Of a stretch of DNA of 64,000 bases, positions 48,301-60,075 are shown one piece after another. The stretch's first letter is position 1, and each line of letters opens with the position of its first letter. The DNA comes from Dicaeum eximium. Lineage: Eukaryota; Chordata; Aves; Passeriformes; Dicaeidae. The notes under the pieces were generated by a model. It searched no databases, was not told the origin of the DNA, and saw only the letters and a list, made by a program, of their open reading frames with translations. The position numbers were made by a program, and so were the translations under genes. The stretch spans positions 877,858 through 941,857 of the forward strand of contig VWZP01002541.1 of NCBI GenBank assembly GCA_013396995.1, read 5' to 3'.

Positions 48301-50849
48301 AGACTGCAATTGAGAAGATATGGCTATATATTATGAAAATCAAAGTAAGTTTTTTTTCCCTGCTTCCTGGAATACATTTGTAAATGAGGTAGTTTATATC
48401 TTCATTTTGTGCCTCTAGAATTTTAAAAGAATCTGCAGGTTTTAATTTATAGTTCATCTTCCCTTACTGAAGACAGAAGCCTTTCTCCTACTTTTGTTCT
48501 CTGCTTATAAAACTGTACATTCATCTATGGATAAGAACTATCAGAAATATTCCTCTCACTGACTAATTTAGTCACTTTGAGCCAAAATTCTGCCAATAAA
48601 AAGAGGAGGGTTTAAAGTGTTAACATTGGGGAAAAAAGTGTAAAACCTGAATTATAGTAAGTGTTTGAATGTTCCAAGTGGAATCACACTTGCCTAAGTG
48701 TAGATGTCTACATAGAACTGTTTGTTCCAAGTGGTCAGTGGAGAGTAATGAATATTTCTGGGGTATGTTTTAGCTGATCTGGTTTGGATTTCTTAGTGTC
48801 TTCCCTTGCAATGAATTTCAATCCAAGTATTGTTTCATGCTGAAAACGAGTCTGACCTACAGGTTTGAAAGTGAATGAATGCCAGAGTTGCACTGAGTAC
48901 ATTTCCATTTGGGGGTGGAAGGCCCGTTCTACCTCACACATTTTACTCCCATTTTGAATTCCCATCCTGTTACATACTTCTGTGTTATATTGCACAAACT
49001 ATGACTTCAATCAAGCCAAGTAGTAGGAATAATTGTCATGTTTTAGCTGAGGCTGAACAGGTAGCTAAAATACCAGGGTTAATTGTCCAGAGTGGTGTAC
49101 AGCCTTTTAAAAAAATACTGCCATTGAAAAGATATTTTCTCAAAGAGATTTTGTCATTAATATAGCTATGTTTGTAAAATTGGCATTTAAACATTTGGGA
49201 AGCAAAAGGTAAGGCTTTGGTTGTTTATACCCATGGGCCATTAACCTTAGAATCAATAACACTGATTTCTCACAGGGTCTGCAAAACAAACTCAGCCTGT
49301 AGACTGCAACATAATAACTGACTTCTGAAGAGTGGTAGATGTGAGCATTTTTATGTAGAATGTTCCCTTAACTGTGGCATCATTTGGGATATTCATATTA
49401 GCTTCATTAAGCTTGGCAGACACTGCTGACTGCAGCAATTTAATGAGCCAGTGAGAATTTAATTGTGGTCTACTGTCAAAGCCTGTCTGATGAAGTCCAC
49501 AAAAATGAATGGCCATGTACAATATCTGAATCAGTGCAGTAGAGAATATCTGTGATAAGCAGAATATTAAAGACTAATGTCAAAGCTTTGCTAAGGGAAA
49601 CTGTAGTGAAAACTGACTACATTTTAGATGGGTCTGAAAGTAAAATTTTTTATGCATTCCATCGCTCATAAACAACACTTTATTTTAATCTCTCTGCCAC
49701 ATTTCAAAATGAAATGTTCAGGAAAAAGTTATATAGATGCCTCACTGAATGTTATCAGATTTTGATAACACTGAATCCTGTAGAAACTATTCTTACATTG
49801 TTGTAACGTGTCTGGTATGTAAAAACATTGAGCTGTCTCTTGTCAAGAAGAAATATATTATTCTTGGAGAAGTAATCCTCAAAGTTCTGCTTTCTCAGGA
49901 AAATGAGAAAATTTCTGTCCAATTAATTAGAGGAGCTGTTTCATTTTCTATACTTTCCTCCTTGTAGTAGAGTTTCCTCAGCAGAAAAAAAGAAGGATGT
50001 ACCGGGTAAGTGCGAGAAATGAAGTGCATCTGGAATAAAAAGCAGAAAGGCAAAAATCAAAATGTTAAACAATCCATCTAGAGAGACAAAAAAAAATCAT
50101 CAAATATGAGAAAACAAGTAACAAATGTAAGCAAACTGGAAAAAAAAAAAGTGAAAAGTTACATGACATAAAAATTTATTGACCAAGCTAAAAAAGTTTG
50201 AGATGACATGAGAAACAAGTTCATAAGTGGCTGAACCACAGGTTTACAACACTAACTAATCACAGATTTCTTGTGCATATTCTTGAATGTGAAACTGATG
50301 TCCAATTTCATGTTAAATTATTCCAAGATGTTTCATTAACTGAGATGTTGCTCTGATAATGCTTCCATCACTGAACTTGAATATACAGATTTCCCCAGAA
50401 TGGTAATTTACTTGATTAAATTGCAGATAATACCAGAAAAAAAAAGCTATTAAGTAACAATTTATAAAATGGTAGCTAGAGCTGACAAGAATAAATCTGA
50501 TTGTGTTAGTTTTTCATAAACCTGAGCGTCTGTATTTTCTGTAACTAATGAATTCTGGTTTTGAAACAGAAGTACTGCTTTTTTTTATTGGGCAATAAAT
50601 AATGAATGGTCTTGTAAGGAGAAGCCAAGTAACCTTCTTGATTTTAATTATTCAGTGGTAAGATTTAATTGTTAGAAGGGTTTGGATTAATGTAAAAAAG
50701 TTCAGAAAATGCAACATATGGATGATAAAGAAATGGACTTATTGCAACACAATTATGTTGTCCAAATGTAGCCAAGTCTTACTGACATTTTTTTACAGTG
50801 CCTGTATAAAAAATACCATAGAGTAACAATATGATTTTAGTTGTAAGAA
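45386..50849. other. Intergenic, no gene recognised
   Basis: There is no supported gene. Short A-runs occur near 45670 and 45860, and poly-T at 47563-47580. About 49290-49520 is unique-looking with paired AATTTAAT-type motifs (GCAATTTAATGAG, GAATTTAATTGTG) and might be conserved. About 50040-50220 has a strong A-rich bias on the + strand. The frame at 45599-45955 (-) is hydrophobic only because it crosses A-runs. Confidence 0.6.
47563..47580 (+). repeat. Poly-T tract (18 T)
   Basis: Eighteen T residues follow a short TTTG repeat (TTTTGTTTGTTTGCTTG). No SINE body was recognised beside it, so it is probably an expanded homopolymer, not a retroposon tail. Confidence 0.85.
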
Positions 50850-51200
50850 TCCCCTCATGGACTTGAAGTTCAATCATGCCTCAAAGTAGGGCTAACTTTA
50901 AATGTGGGTCAGGATGCTTGGGGCCAATCCAGTGATGGTTTGAACATCTCCAGGGATGGCAGTTCCACAGCCTGTCTGATCATCCTGTTCCAGAGGCTTA
51001 GCCATTCCTATGTAAATGAATATTTCCCAACGTGTAATCAGCCTTTCCCTTGTTGCAGCTTCTAACCATTGCCTCTTGTCCTTTAGCTGTGCACCACAGT
51101 GGAATTCTATGTGTCTTCTCTGTAAAACTCTTTCATGTTGTAAATGACTGCAACTAGATTTCTCTTTCACCCTTCTCTTCTCCAGGCTGAACAAAACCTG
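50850..51200 (-). mobile_element. CR1 LINE 3' fragment, minus orientation
   Basis: On the + strand this reads as the reverse complement of a CR1 3' region: GTAGGGCTAACTTTAAATG, then CATCTCCAGGGATGGCAGTTC, CATCCTGTTCCAGAGGCTTA, TTTCCCTTGTTGCAGCTTCT, CCATTGCCTCTTGTCC, and CTTCTCTTCTCCAGGCTGAA. These blocks occur in the usual CR1 order. Similarity fades after about 51200. The terminal repeat is not obvious at the 50850 end, so the element is diverged or truncated at both ends. Coordinates are approximate. Confidence 0.85.
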
Positions 51201-51570
51201 ATTTTATTTAGTGTTCCAGAAATTTTGATCTACAGGAAATTGTATAGAATTCAGTTTTATATGAAGTACCCTCAGAAAAATCTCTGCAGTGATCATCTGA
51301 GTTCATGGGAGTGTAGACCTCTAGAAGACAACCTCTTTTGATCCCACTCTTGTGCATCTGCATTTGCCCCATGACACAGGTTGTGCCTGGTTGCTTCATT
51401 CCAGGAATTCATTCTAGGTCATTCACCAAGTGAAGGAGGATTTCTGATGTGTGTGTGAGAGAGATGCAGTATCTTTAATTGAAGAGGCTGCTAAAGGACT
51501 CCTGTTTAAGCACACATAACATTCACTTACAGGTCATTAGCTGTGAGAAAATGCAGCTGTATTATTGCAT
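51201..51570. other. Gap between two CR1 fragments
   Basis: No clear similarity. It may be decayed CR1 continuation (GATCATCTGAGTTCATGG near 51290 is vaguely CR1-like) or unique sequence. No gene is seen. Confidence 0.4.
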
Positions 51571-51780
51571 CACAGAGTAGTAATCTAGGTCGGAAAGGAA
51601 CTCTGGAGTCATCTGGTTCTGCTAAAACTAGGCTTGATGAAGGCAGATTGGCTTTGCCCAAGAACTTTGGGACTAGAGCACTCAGGAGAGTTCAGTCTGT
51701 CTCCTCTTGCATCCAGGCTGGCTTTGACCCACAAATCTCCCTGCAGACAGGTCTACACTGACCAGGCTATGGGCAGCAGA
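51571..51780 (-). mobile_element. Possible CR1 3' end, minus orientation
   Basis: The left part (ATCACAGAGTAGTAATCTAGG, then GGAAAGGAACTCTGGAGTCAT) resembles the reverse complement of the CR1 3' terminus (AATCACAGAATG...GGTTGGAAAGGACCT...ATCATCTAGTCC). After about 51660 the match is not clear and the right edge is a guess. It probably belongs to an older subfamily than the 50850 fragment. Confidence 0.5.
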
Positions 51781-54700
51781 GACATAGTGTCACCCTCTTG
51801 TGTGGAAACTATGCTGCTGGAAAAAAGGAATCAAACGAAATATTTTGTACAAATGGATTAAACAGCTCCAGGAAATGCTGCCAGGTGTTGGAAAGTCAGT
51901 GTTTATTCTTAAATGCCCTCAATGGGCAACTGTGTGGCTTTGACCTCCTGTTTTCCCAAACAGTTCCCCTACTTAATTTGAGAGCAAGTGCAGACCAGGA
52001 GCCCTTTCCAGCTGTCAGTTTGCATGTGGCCATCTCATCTTGGAAGTTAGGAAAGTTTAGAAGCGTAGATGTGTTTTTCTATGCCACATGACCTTGGGGC
52101 TGGGCAATAGCCATGAACACATCTAGTTTGCTTACATGCTGTCTTAGAGAAAGATGGAGTGCATGAGAAGCATGATTCACTCTTGTTAGGCTCACTATTA
52201 GGATTGTCCTGGACTTCTGTCGCTCTCTCCTGAGTGGTTCCTACATTTTGCATTAAATAGTTGGCTGTTAAACTGTAGCAGTAGAAGCTATGACCACTCA
52301 CACAGGTTTGCTAGTCTGGGTTAAATGCCATAAACTCCGGGTTACAAAGTCAAACATTTGCCATTGCTTCTTCTGTCTCTGATTCTGTAAAGTTTCAGTT
52401 CGTCCACAGTAGGATCTACGTTCCCATTCATAAATGCTTAGAATTGACAGTTTGAGTGTTTTCCTGGTAAGTTGTAATTGTCTTATCTCTTCAGGCAGAG
52501 AAGCTTATTGAACCCTTGCTTCCCCACTGTCAAGATGAGCACAGGAGCAAGTAGGAGTTTATATGAAAGCAACAAATGGTATATCCTTCTCTATGGTGTT
52601 TTAAAGGAAAGCAGGGGACACTTATCAAATGGGGAGATGTCATCTGAACCAAACCAGGTGTAGATAATGAAGTTCTCTGCTGCTCAGTTCTACAGGCCTG
52701 CTGGTCTGCACAAAGTTGCAAGTTCAGGCAGATGGCCAGGTGTCTGTCAGTTGAACGTGAAGTTGTTGTCTGTTTGGGCACAGACACTTATGCAGGCATA
52801 TCTCTGGTTCTCTGTTCCTAAGTATTTCTCCAACCCACTGCAGCCAAAGAAAGGCACACATGTACCTTCCGTGTTCAGGATGGTGGATGTGTCTGGCATG
52901 GTGTCTGGCTTCTGCATGGCACAGCCTGCAACGTCTGATCGTGTGGCTGGAAGAAGGTGTGGCAATTCTGTAAGCCATGAAACTAGCCAGGATTTGGAGC
53001 TTTAGGTTCTTAAAAGGTAAGGTGCCCATAGCTACATCTGTATCTAATAACCAACAAAATATATTTGATTTTAAAGCATTTGTTTAGGCCCTTGAAAATG
53101 GAAATGGTTGCCTAACTCTTTAGGATTTTACTTTTCAAAATCTTGGCTGGAGTTCCAAATACAAGTGAAAGAACAAACTGAGCCTTCTAAACATGGCAAT
53201 CAGCCATTACCAGTGGCTGAGAGCCCATGTGACAAGAGCAGTGCCAAGTCCTGAGCTGTGAAACAGGTCAGCTCAGTAGCAGCCATCACCTGCAGCTGCT
53301 TGTTGACTTGTTGAATCTAATGTGATAATGAGAAATGCATTGGTCTTGAAATGAAATACTTGTGCAGACATCCAGATGTTTAAGAAGTTTTGGGATCGTA
53401 AAACAGAGATGAGGGATGGAAGACTGTGTTCGTTGTCCTCATGGCAAAGTTCAGTGAAATGTAAGGAAAGGACAAGGTAACGGTTGGGTAACAGATGATA
53501 ATGAGTCTATTTGGTATTACTGAGCTGAACAGGCTAAGAAAATTAATCTTTTCATTTGAAAGAGAGATGTGGCTTCAAAAGAGTGTTGAAAAGTATCACT
53601 CTGGCATGCAGGCCAAGTTGTGCTGTTGAAACAGATGTTTTTGTAATCCAGATGTAGCATTCTCCCCTTAGGAATATGTGAAGTATGATGGTATCTGTTT
53701 GAGACCTTTTGATTTAAACTACCATCCAATCAACTAAGCTGGAATGGTAGAATAATATTGATGCAAATTTAGTTTTTTTTAACAGCAGAACATTTTTTTA
53801 AAATTTTGTATTTCTTGAAGTCACACTGCTGTGAAGTTAAATTTTCCTTTTGAATGAATATAATAATTTAAGTAAATTCTGTCAGTGTAGGGTGATAACA
53901 ACAAAAATTATACTTCTGGGCAGAAAGCTCTCATTTGTTATAGAATAATTAAAGTGTAGCATCATATCTTCATAAATAAATGTATTAACACTGTCTGTCT
54001 ACTTTAAAAGGAACTGGAAACTATAGTAATTTTCCAAGTTTCATTTTTAATGTTATTAAAGTCAAGCAAAACCAGCTGGTACTGCACTATTTCTGCTTTT
54101 CAGGATGATGAAAATCTTTGAAAATGTTTCTTGTGAGATTTCCAAAGATCATGCCACAAAGAGCAAGAAATCTTATAAGATTTAGTAAAGAGGTTTTGAA
54201 CATAGGTATTATAGACTGGATTCACTCTCATCCATAGAAAATTGTGTACATGAGTAGAATTAACACACACATATCTCTGACCCCACTCCTATGTGGCTGA
54301 AACCTACTGCTGATAAAATTTCTAACAAGAAGATTTTTGGCACTGACATTCTAAAACTTTTCTTAATACTTTCTCACTAGATGCCCATATACACCTCCTT
54401 TTAGTCTCTTTATTGTGCACCTAATAGCTTTATTTTTCAGATCTTCTATTTTTCTTTTCTGTTATTTTCAATCTTCTTTTCTTTTGTGTCCAAAAGCCAC
54501 AGCTGTAGCTTGTTAACAACATCTTGGAAAGACATGGTAGCTAAACACTACTTAGTCTGTCTAGTCTATCCTCATAGTATTGCATTTAATTGCTTTGGGT
54601 TTGTATTAAGTAATTTAGCAAGAATTCAAACTATTTAAATTTTTTTGCATTTTATGGATGTTCTATGAATTCAAAAAACATATAGATGCTGCATTTACTG

Positions 54701-57443
54701 TAGATACTGGATTTTAGATGTTGTGTAGCTGGATTATTAGTACCAATAGCATAATTTTTACTGTATATTTTCTGGAGGTGTTCATATTATGCTGTTAGTT
54801 TGCAAGCAGAATAAGAAATGCAGTGGTTTCTGCCATAGCCCTTTAAAATTTCTTGGTCTCATGATGTTGCTAACAAGCTGCAATTCTATCTGCTGGAAAT
54901 AAAATAGCATGTTTGATATTTGGTGTGAGAGAGAATCCAAAGCTAACAGCTAATTTATTGGCTTCTGTTCACATAGGTTCATACTCTGGCATTTCTGAAT
55001 CATTTGGGATTTAAACAAATCTCCACATGCAAACTTAAATTCCATTGGATCCATAAAGTTGTTTTTAAAATGTGTTTTCAAGTCCTTGAAGCTTTTGATC
55101 TGGATTCATGTGAAATTTGAGCCAACTTTGACATGTGGCTTCCAAACCCTTGGGTGAACATGAGCTTACATTCTGGAACCTGATAGCAGAGCTACAGCAC
55201 TATGAAAACTTGCTTCAGACTCTTTCACAACAGGTAAAGTTAAGCATGGCTTGAGGCCAAGATGCACTGCAGTTGATTTCATCAACAAATTCCTCTGAGC
55301 TTATTTTTTATTTATTTTAATGTTTAGGGGAGAGCACTAAAACATTGGACTAAATGGGTTGTCTCAAAAATAAACAAACGTATCAATTGTCTGAAACAGG
55401 AGTTGAAGAGTCAGTGTTTGAGCTACTCCATTTTAGGACTGGATAAATCTTTTGTTCATATTTACTGATTGTTACCAGTAGACAAGACAAAAATTACATC
55501 ACAGGAAAATAAAAAAGAGATTTAAAGAAAGTGTGAAGGAAAGCAGTTTCTTAACTGTACTGTAACTATTCAGTCTACCTCCAAGCCCTGTTAATTCACC
55601 CTAAATCAAACATTAAACATATGGTATGCACAGATGGTTCATGCAGCTGCTCAGGCCTAGAATCCAGGTGGGCGTTTCTCTGCTGTTTTATCATATTTTC
55701 TTTCAAAATTGTGTTCCAGTTTTTAATGAGAAAGCCTATGAGAATGCAGCAATAAAAAATGTCTCAGGTTAAGAATGTTGGGAATAGACAGTATCCTCAT
55801 TTGTGCTAACTTGCATTATGCCCTGGTGTCAGGCCCTGGACCTGAAATGGGGACCCTCAGGGCATTTTTCTCAATGGTTATTTCAGCATTTGCTTAAAAT
55901 ATATCCTGTACATGGGTGCTGATATTCCTGTACCAGCTCACCACCACACAAGAAACAACACTAGATTTATTTCCCCAGAGAAGATAATGGTGAGGAAGGA
56001 CTCCTGATAGAGCAGGTGGCCAGTGGGAGTTATTGGAATCAGACTAAAGTTATTTAGAGAGTTTATAAATGCTAAGTGTTCATACCAAGACTGTGTGATG
56101 CTTTAAGGTAGTGTTTTTTGCCTTTGTAGAGCAACAGACTGAATCAAATATGTCCTAAGAATCACAGGATCACAGTGGATTGTTTCGTTGTCAATTCTGT
56201 TCTATTCTCAGCCAGTAAATTACTCAACATAAATTGTGGATGTTAGGAGAATTTAGTACTGATATTTTCTGCATCAACACACTAACTTCTTTCTTGCCTT
56301 CTCTGCAGGGCTCTCTTTCACATTTAGAAATCTATCAGAAGGAGATCTGCAATTTGTCTCTAGATCCCTGTCTCTTTCTCATTACACTGGTATTGTCTAT
56401 TTTTTTACCCTTCCTTGGATTATGTGAAAGAGTCCCTGGTGCTGTGCTGTGTGAAGGATCAGTCTCACAGAGCTGGAGCCAAGGTGCTCTGCTTACAGTG
56501 GATTGATTGCAGCATACCTGCCTGGAGGGACCCAGCATCCCAGTTCACTAAGACACTGTGCTTTTAGAGAGGTGGCTGGCTAAAGGCTTCAGAAACACAA
56601 TTAGATTAAATATAATTTCTGATATTTTCACTACTGAAATAAAGTTGCAGGTTTTACAGACTGTGAGATCAAGTTTTGTTCTTAAGATTAAAGCATTGAA
56701 GTCCAAATATTGCAATCCTCTGCCAATCAGCTGCCTAATTCTAGAGCTGTCTGAATAACACACACAAAGTCACTAGTAAAAATGTGTAATACAGCTAGTT
56801 AAACAACCATTTTCACCCTGCTCTCTGGACTTGAGAATCTTGATCAAAGGAAGGTTTCTTCCAGAAGTTCAAAAAATGATGAGCCAGGCAGAGTTGATCT
56901 AATAATTTGGTGAAATAAAAGGCATCATTCTGCTTCTCCTTCCCTCACCTGCTCAGTGTGCACCCTCCAAACTGTACCTTGCACTACTTCTGGAGTTTGT
57001 CAAAGCATTGATCCATTTGCCAGAATTTGGCAGATAACTAACCTAGCAATATTTTCCTGATTTCAGCTGATCACTGGGGAACCGTATAATTGTCAGAATT
57101 GGAAGAAGGGAGAGGAGAGGAGGAACAGAAGGAGGTTTATAGGACCATCATTCACAGGAGCAGTTGCCAAGTAAATCTGAAGTTGGTTCAGCTGCCTTAC
57201 TAAAGCTCATTTTACAGAGATGATGCCTCACAGATGGATGACATGAGGACCTGTGCCTTAGTAAAGTGTTTCTCTGTTAGGTAACTTGGATTACTTCACA
57301 CTTTTTTTAAAGATTTAATTGAGATGCTTTTCTTCCTCTACTCATTGATTGTGTATAGGACTGTGAATTTTAGCATTAAGTTACTGCTGGGCAATATGTT
57401 GCTCATCTTTGCAGTTGTTAACTCCATGCCAGATCTGCATGGA

Positions 57444-57495
57444 GGTGACATTGAAATTATTTTTGGGTGAGGGGTGACATTGGAATTATCTTTGG
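57444..57495 (+). repeat. 29-bp tandem duplication
   Basis: GGTGACATTGAAATTATTTT at 57444 recurs as GGTGACATTGGAATTATCTT at 57473, period 29, with two differences over 23 bp. Confidence 0.85.
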
Positions 57496-58396
57496 TCTTT
57501 TCTGAGGCAAAATTCATGTAGATTAAAATTCAATTCATGCTTTTCCTGTAGAAAAAGGACAGACACAACAGAAAGGAGATTGCTTGGTATAAATAAATAA
57601 ACAAAAATTAGCTAAAAGCAATGAAGTTTATACACCAGCTGATGATCTTGTCTGTTTTACTTCATTTTTGGCTCAAACCATTCTGATTGGGTTTTTTATT
57701 TACCTGTGTTTAAAGAGGCTTATCTCCACTGCAATTTTAAACATTTTTTGTATTGAAAACAACAGGAAGACTTCTAGATCTGGCCTTTTTAAAATTTAAT
57801 ATAAGTCCTTTTAGATGAAATTGCTTCAAGATATGGTTCCTGTCTGCTCTTCAGTAAAATTTCATTAAGTAGCTCAATCTAAAATATTTGATAGATTTAT
57901 CTCAGAGTAAATGTTTTTGTTATCCCCTTCAAAATAAAAACTTCTTTCAGAAAAAGACAGAAAGATTGCTTTCTACTGATATGACTACAGTGCAATAATA
58001 ATTGAGGCAACTCCTGGATATTTTGTCAGGAATGGCATTTTTCTGCCTGGAAGGTTTCATGTAAATACGTTGTCACTGTTGTAACAGAAACCCTCCCCAG
58101 TCTAACCTAGTTCATCAGGAACCAGGGGAATATACATTACTGGAAATCTAAACCTGGGTTTGTTGGTTGTGAAAGAAGTGAAGGATACAGGGGAGCACTT
58201 TAGGTGAAATGTTTTGCTGCAGAATAATAAAATCTACATTCTATTGAGGATGTAAGACTGAAGATCATAAGTGGTCTTGTTAAATTAGAAAATAGAAGGT
58301 TTATTGTTTATTTTTACAATAATATTGTAATGTGCCTTGGTGTAATATTGATCACAAAATTTTACCTCAAGTAAATATCATCCTTATTGGTTTACT

Positions 58397-58453
58397 TATT
58401 TTTTAAAAAAACTTTTTTCAAAAAAACCACTTTTTAAAAAATTACTTTTTAAA
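58397..58453 (+). repeat. A/T simple-sequence tract
   Basis: Alternating runs of T and A are separated by single C residues (ACTTTTTTCAAAAAAACC, ACTTTTTAAAAAATT, ACTTTTTAAAG), giving a degenerate unit of about 15 bp with high self-complementarity. Confidence 0.8.
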
Positions 58454-59439
58454 GTTGAATTTAGAGTTTTTCATGGATTTGTCTGTGAAAATGTGGGTCT
58501 GGATAGGTATCTGATGTTTGTAGGAGAAATTAGGGGTGTGTATGTATTAAGAATTTATATATTCATGGTGAGATGAAAGGATTCTAACGTTTTTTAGAAG
58601 CTTATAACCCATAAATTATTTTTTATTCTTGCTTGCTCAATTTTAGGATTATTAAAGTGGTAACTTTAAGTACAAGAGTCCTACACACTTTTATGCCTAA
58701 TATTGCATCTGAGAAACATTCAGATTTTTTAATCTTCTTTGTACAGATTTGAGAAGAAAAACCCACAAGTATTAGTTCAAAGGATCACAGTTATGTCCAT
58801 GTGATAGTGCTTTAAGTGTATGTTGATGAAGCACCTTTGCATACTGAATTTCAGATCAAAATATCTCAAAACATACCAATACTGCACATGAAATAAAAGC
58901 TTTCATCTCAAAAGTAAGTTCAATTCCTTTTTTAATTTTTGTAAGAACTTGGCTGACTTCTCAGCATTATATTTGCCTTTCTATATATCTGCTTTTGCAC
59001 TATTTCCAAACAACTAGAAGTATAAAATACAATACCTTCTCTCCTGAGATTTTCAGTCCAAGCTCGCTTCAGAGTGTAACAGGGCTCTGACTTGATTTTT
59101 AAGATGAAAAATGGTTTAGATGAGAAAAAATGTTCTTGTGTGCCTATACAAACCAAATTTTAGCTTAGTTGAGGACACTAAACACATTTATTCATCCAGA
59201 GTATGGACAGAATATAAAGTGGAGATTGTACAAAAGCTTCAGGAATCAGTGATTCTAAGCACACCAGTGGATTTAGACTAGGTTTTTAATCTCTCAGCTC
59301 TGATTTAACACTAAAGCACAAAGAAACAATTATATATTAATTTTTAATTTTCTGTATGCTATTTAGTTACATTTCATATGTTAATGGTGGTTTCAAAGCA
59401 CTATGCCAAGCTGCAGATCTTTTGAATTTACTCCCCCGA

Positions 59440-59930
59440 AATCAGTTATTAAGCTGAGGTGGCAATGAATGGCTCAGCATTCTGTTTTATGGTCAGTGAA
59501 TGAAGCCTGATGAAACTTTGCAAATAGGAGTAGATGGCAAGAGGGTGCAGAGGGACAGTCAGGATTAGTGCCAAAGCCTGGGTGCTGCCGTACTCTTGCA
59601 TAAAAGCAGCGCTTCCAAGTGCTGCTGGTGGGTACAAAGGAATTTCTAATCCCACCTGAAGTTCATCCAGAACCTTGCAGTGGAATAACAAAATAACCTT
59701 CTAGTAAAATTGGTAATCACCTTTGGGACAACAAAATGTAAATAAAGAAATGATCCTAAAAATGATGATTGAAGCCCGTAGCATTTTAATGACTTGGCAG
59801 CTATCACCGTATCGCTTTACAAACAAACAGAAACCAATACCAATTTGTCTCTTGGGCAGGGAAGTAATTGTGTAATGACTCAGATTAAGTCCTTTGCTTT
59901 TAGTACAAATCTCAAGACTGCATAATAAGG
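59440..59930. promoter_or_regulatory. Candidate conserved non-coding block
   Basis: A unique-looking stretch with several retained CpGs (GCTGCCGTACTC, AAGCAGCGCTTCC, GCCCGTAGC, CACCGTATCGC), a forkhead-type ACAAACAAAC and AP-1-like TGACTCA (ATGACTCAG). It stops where a CR1 fragment begins. The minus-strand open frame at 59449-59691 (80 codons) has no similarity I know. Conservation is untested. Confidence 0.3.
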
Positions 59931-59938
59931 TATACTTA

Positions 59939-60075
59939 GAATCATAGATTTTAAGTTGGAAAAGGCCTCTTAGATCATGTAGCAGCCTGTTTCAATGCTT
60001 GACAGTCCTTTCCATGAAGAAATTTTTCCTAATATCCAATCTAACTCAAGCTGCAGTGCAGCTGCAGAGGAGCAA
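59939..60075 (-). mobile_element. CR1 LINE 3' end with internal deletion, minus orientation
   Basis: AGAATCATAGATTTTAAGT, then TTGGAAAAGGCCTCTTAGATC matches the reverse complement of the CR1 3' terminus. At about 59981 it jumps to CAGCCTGTTTCAATGCTTGA, then CATGAAGAAATTTTTCC and TAATATCCAATCTAA, which normally lie more than 100 bp further in, so a block of CR1 is missing. Similarity is lost after about 60060-60075. The frame at 59999-60184 is an artefact of the element. Confidence 0.85.

Larger units (their letters stand above)
51781..59938. other. Intergenic, no gene recognised
   Basis: There is no supported gene. About 52470-53010 is less A+T-rich and carries several overlapping open frames on both strands, none recognisable. 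It also contains the 29-bp tandem duplication at 57444, an A/T simple tract at 58397-58453, and a candidate conserved block at about 59440-59930. AATCACAGGATCACAG at about 56160 resembles a CR1 end but has no CR1 body beside it. Confidence 0.55.

Noticed and set aside
56158..56176. AATCACAGGATCACAG resembling a CR1 3' end
   Set aside because: No CR1 body (GGTTGGAAAGGACCT etc.) follows, so a 16-bp resemblance is not enough.
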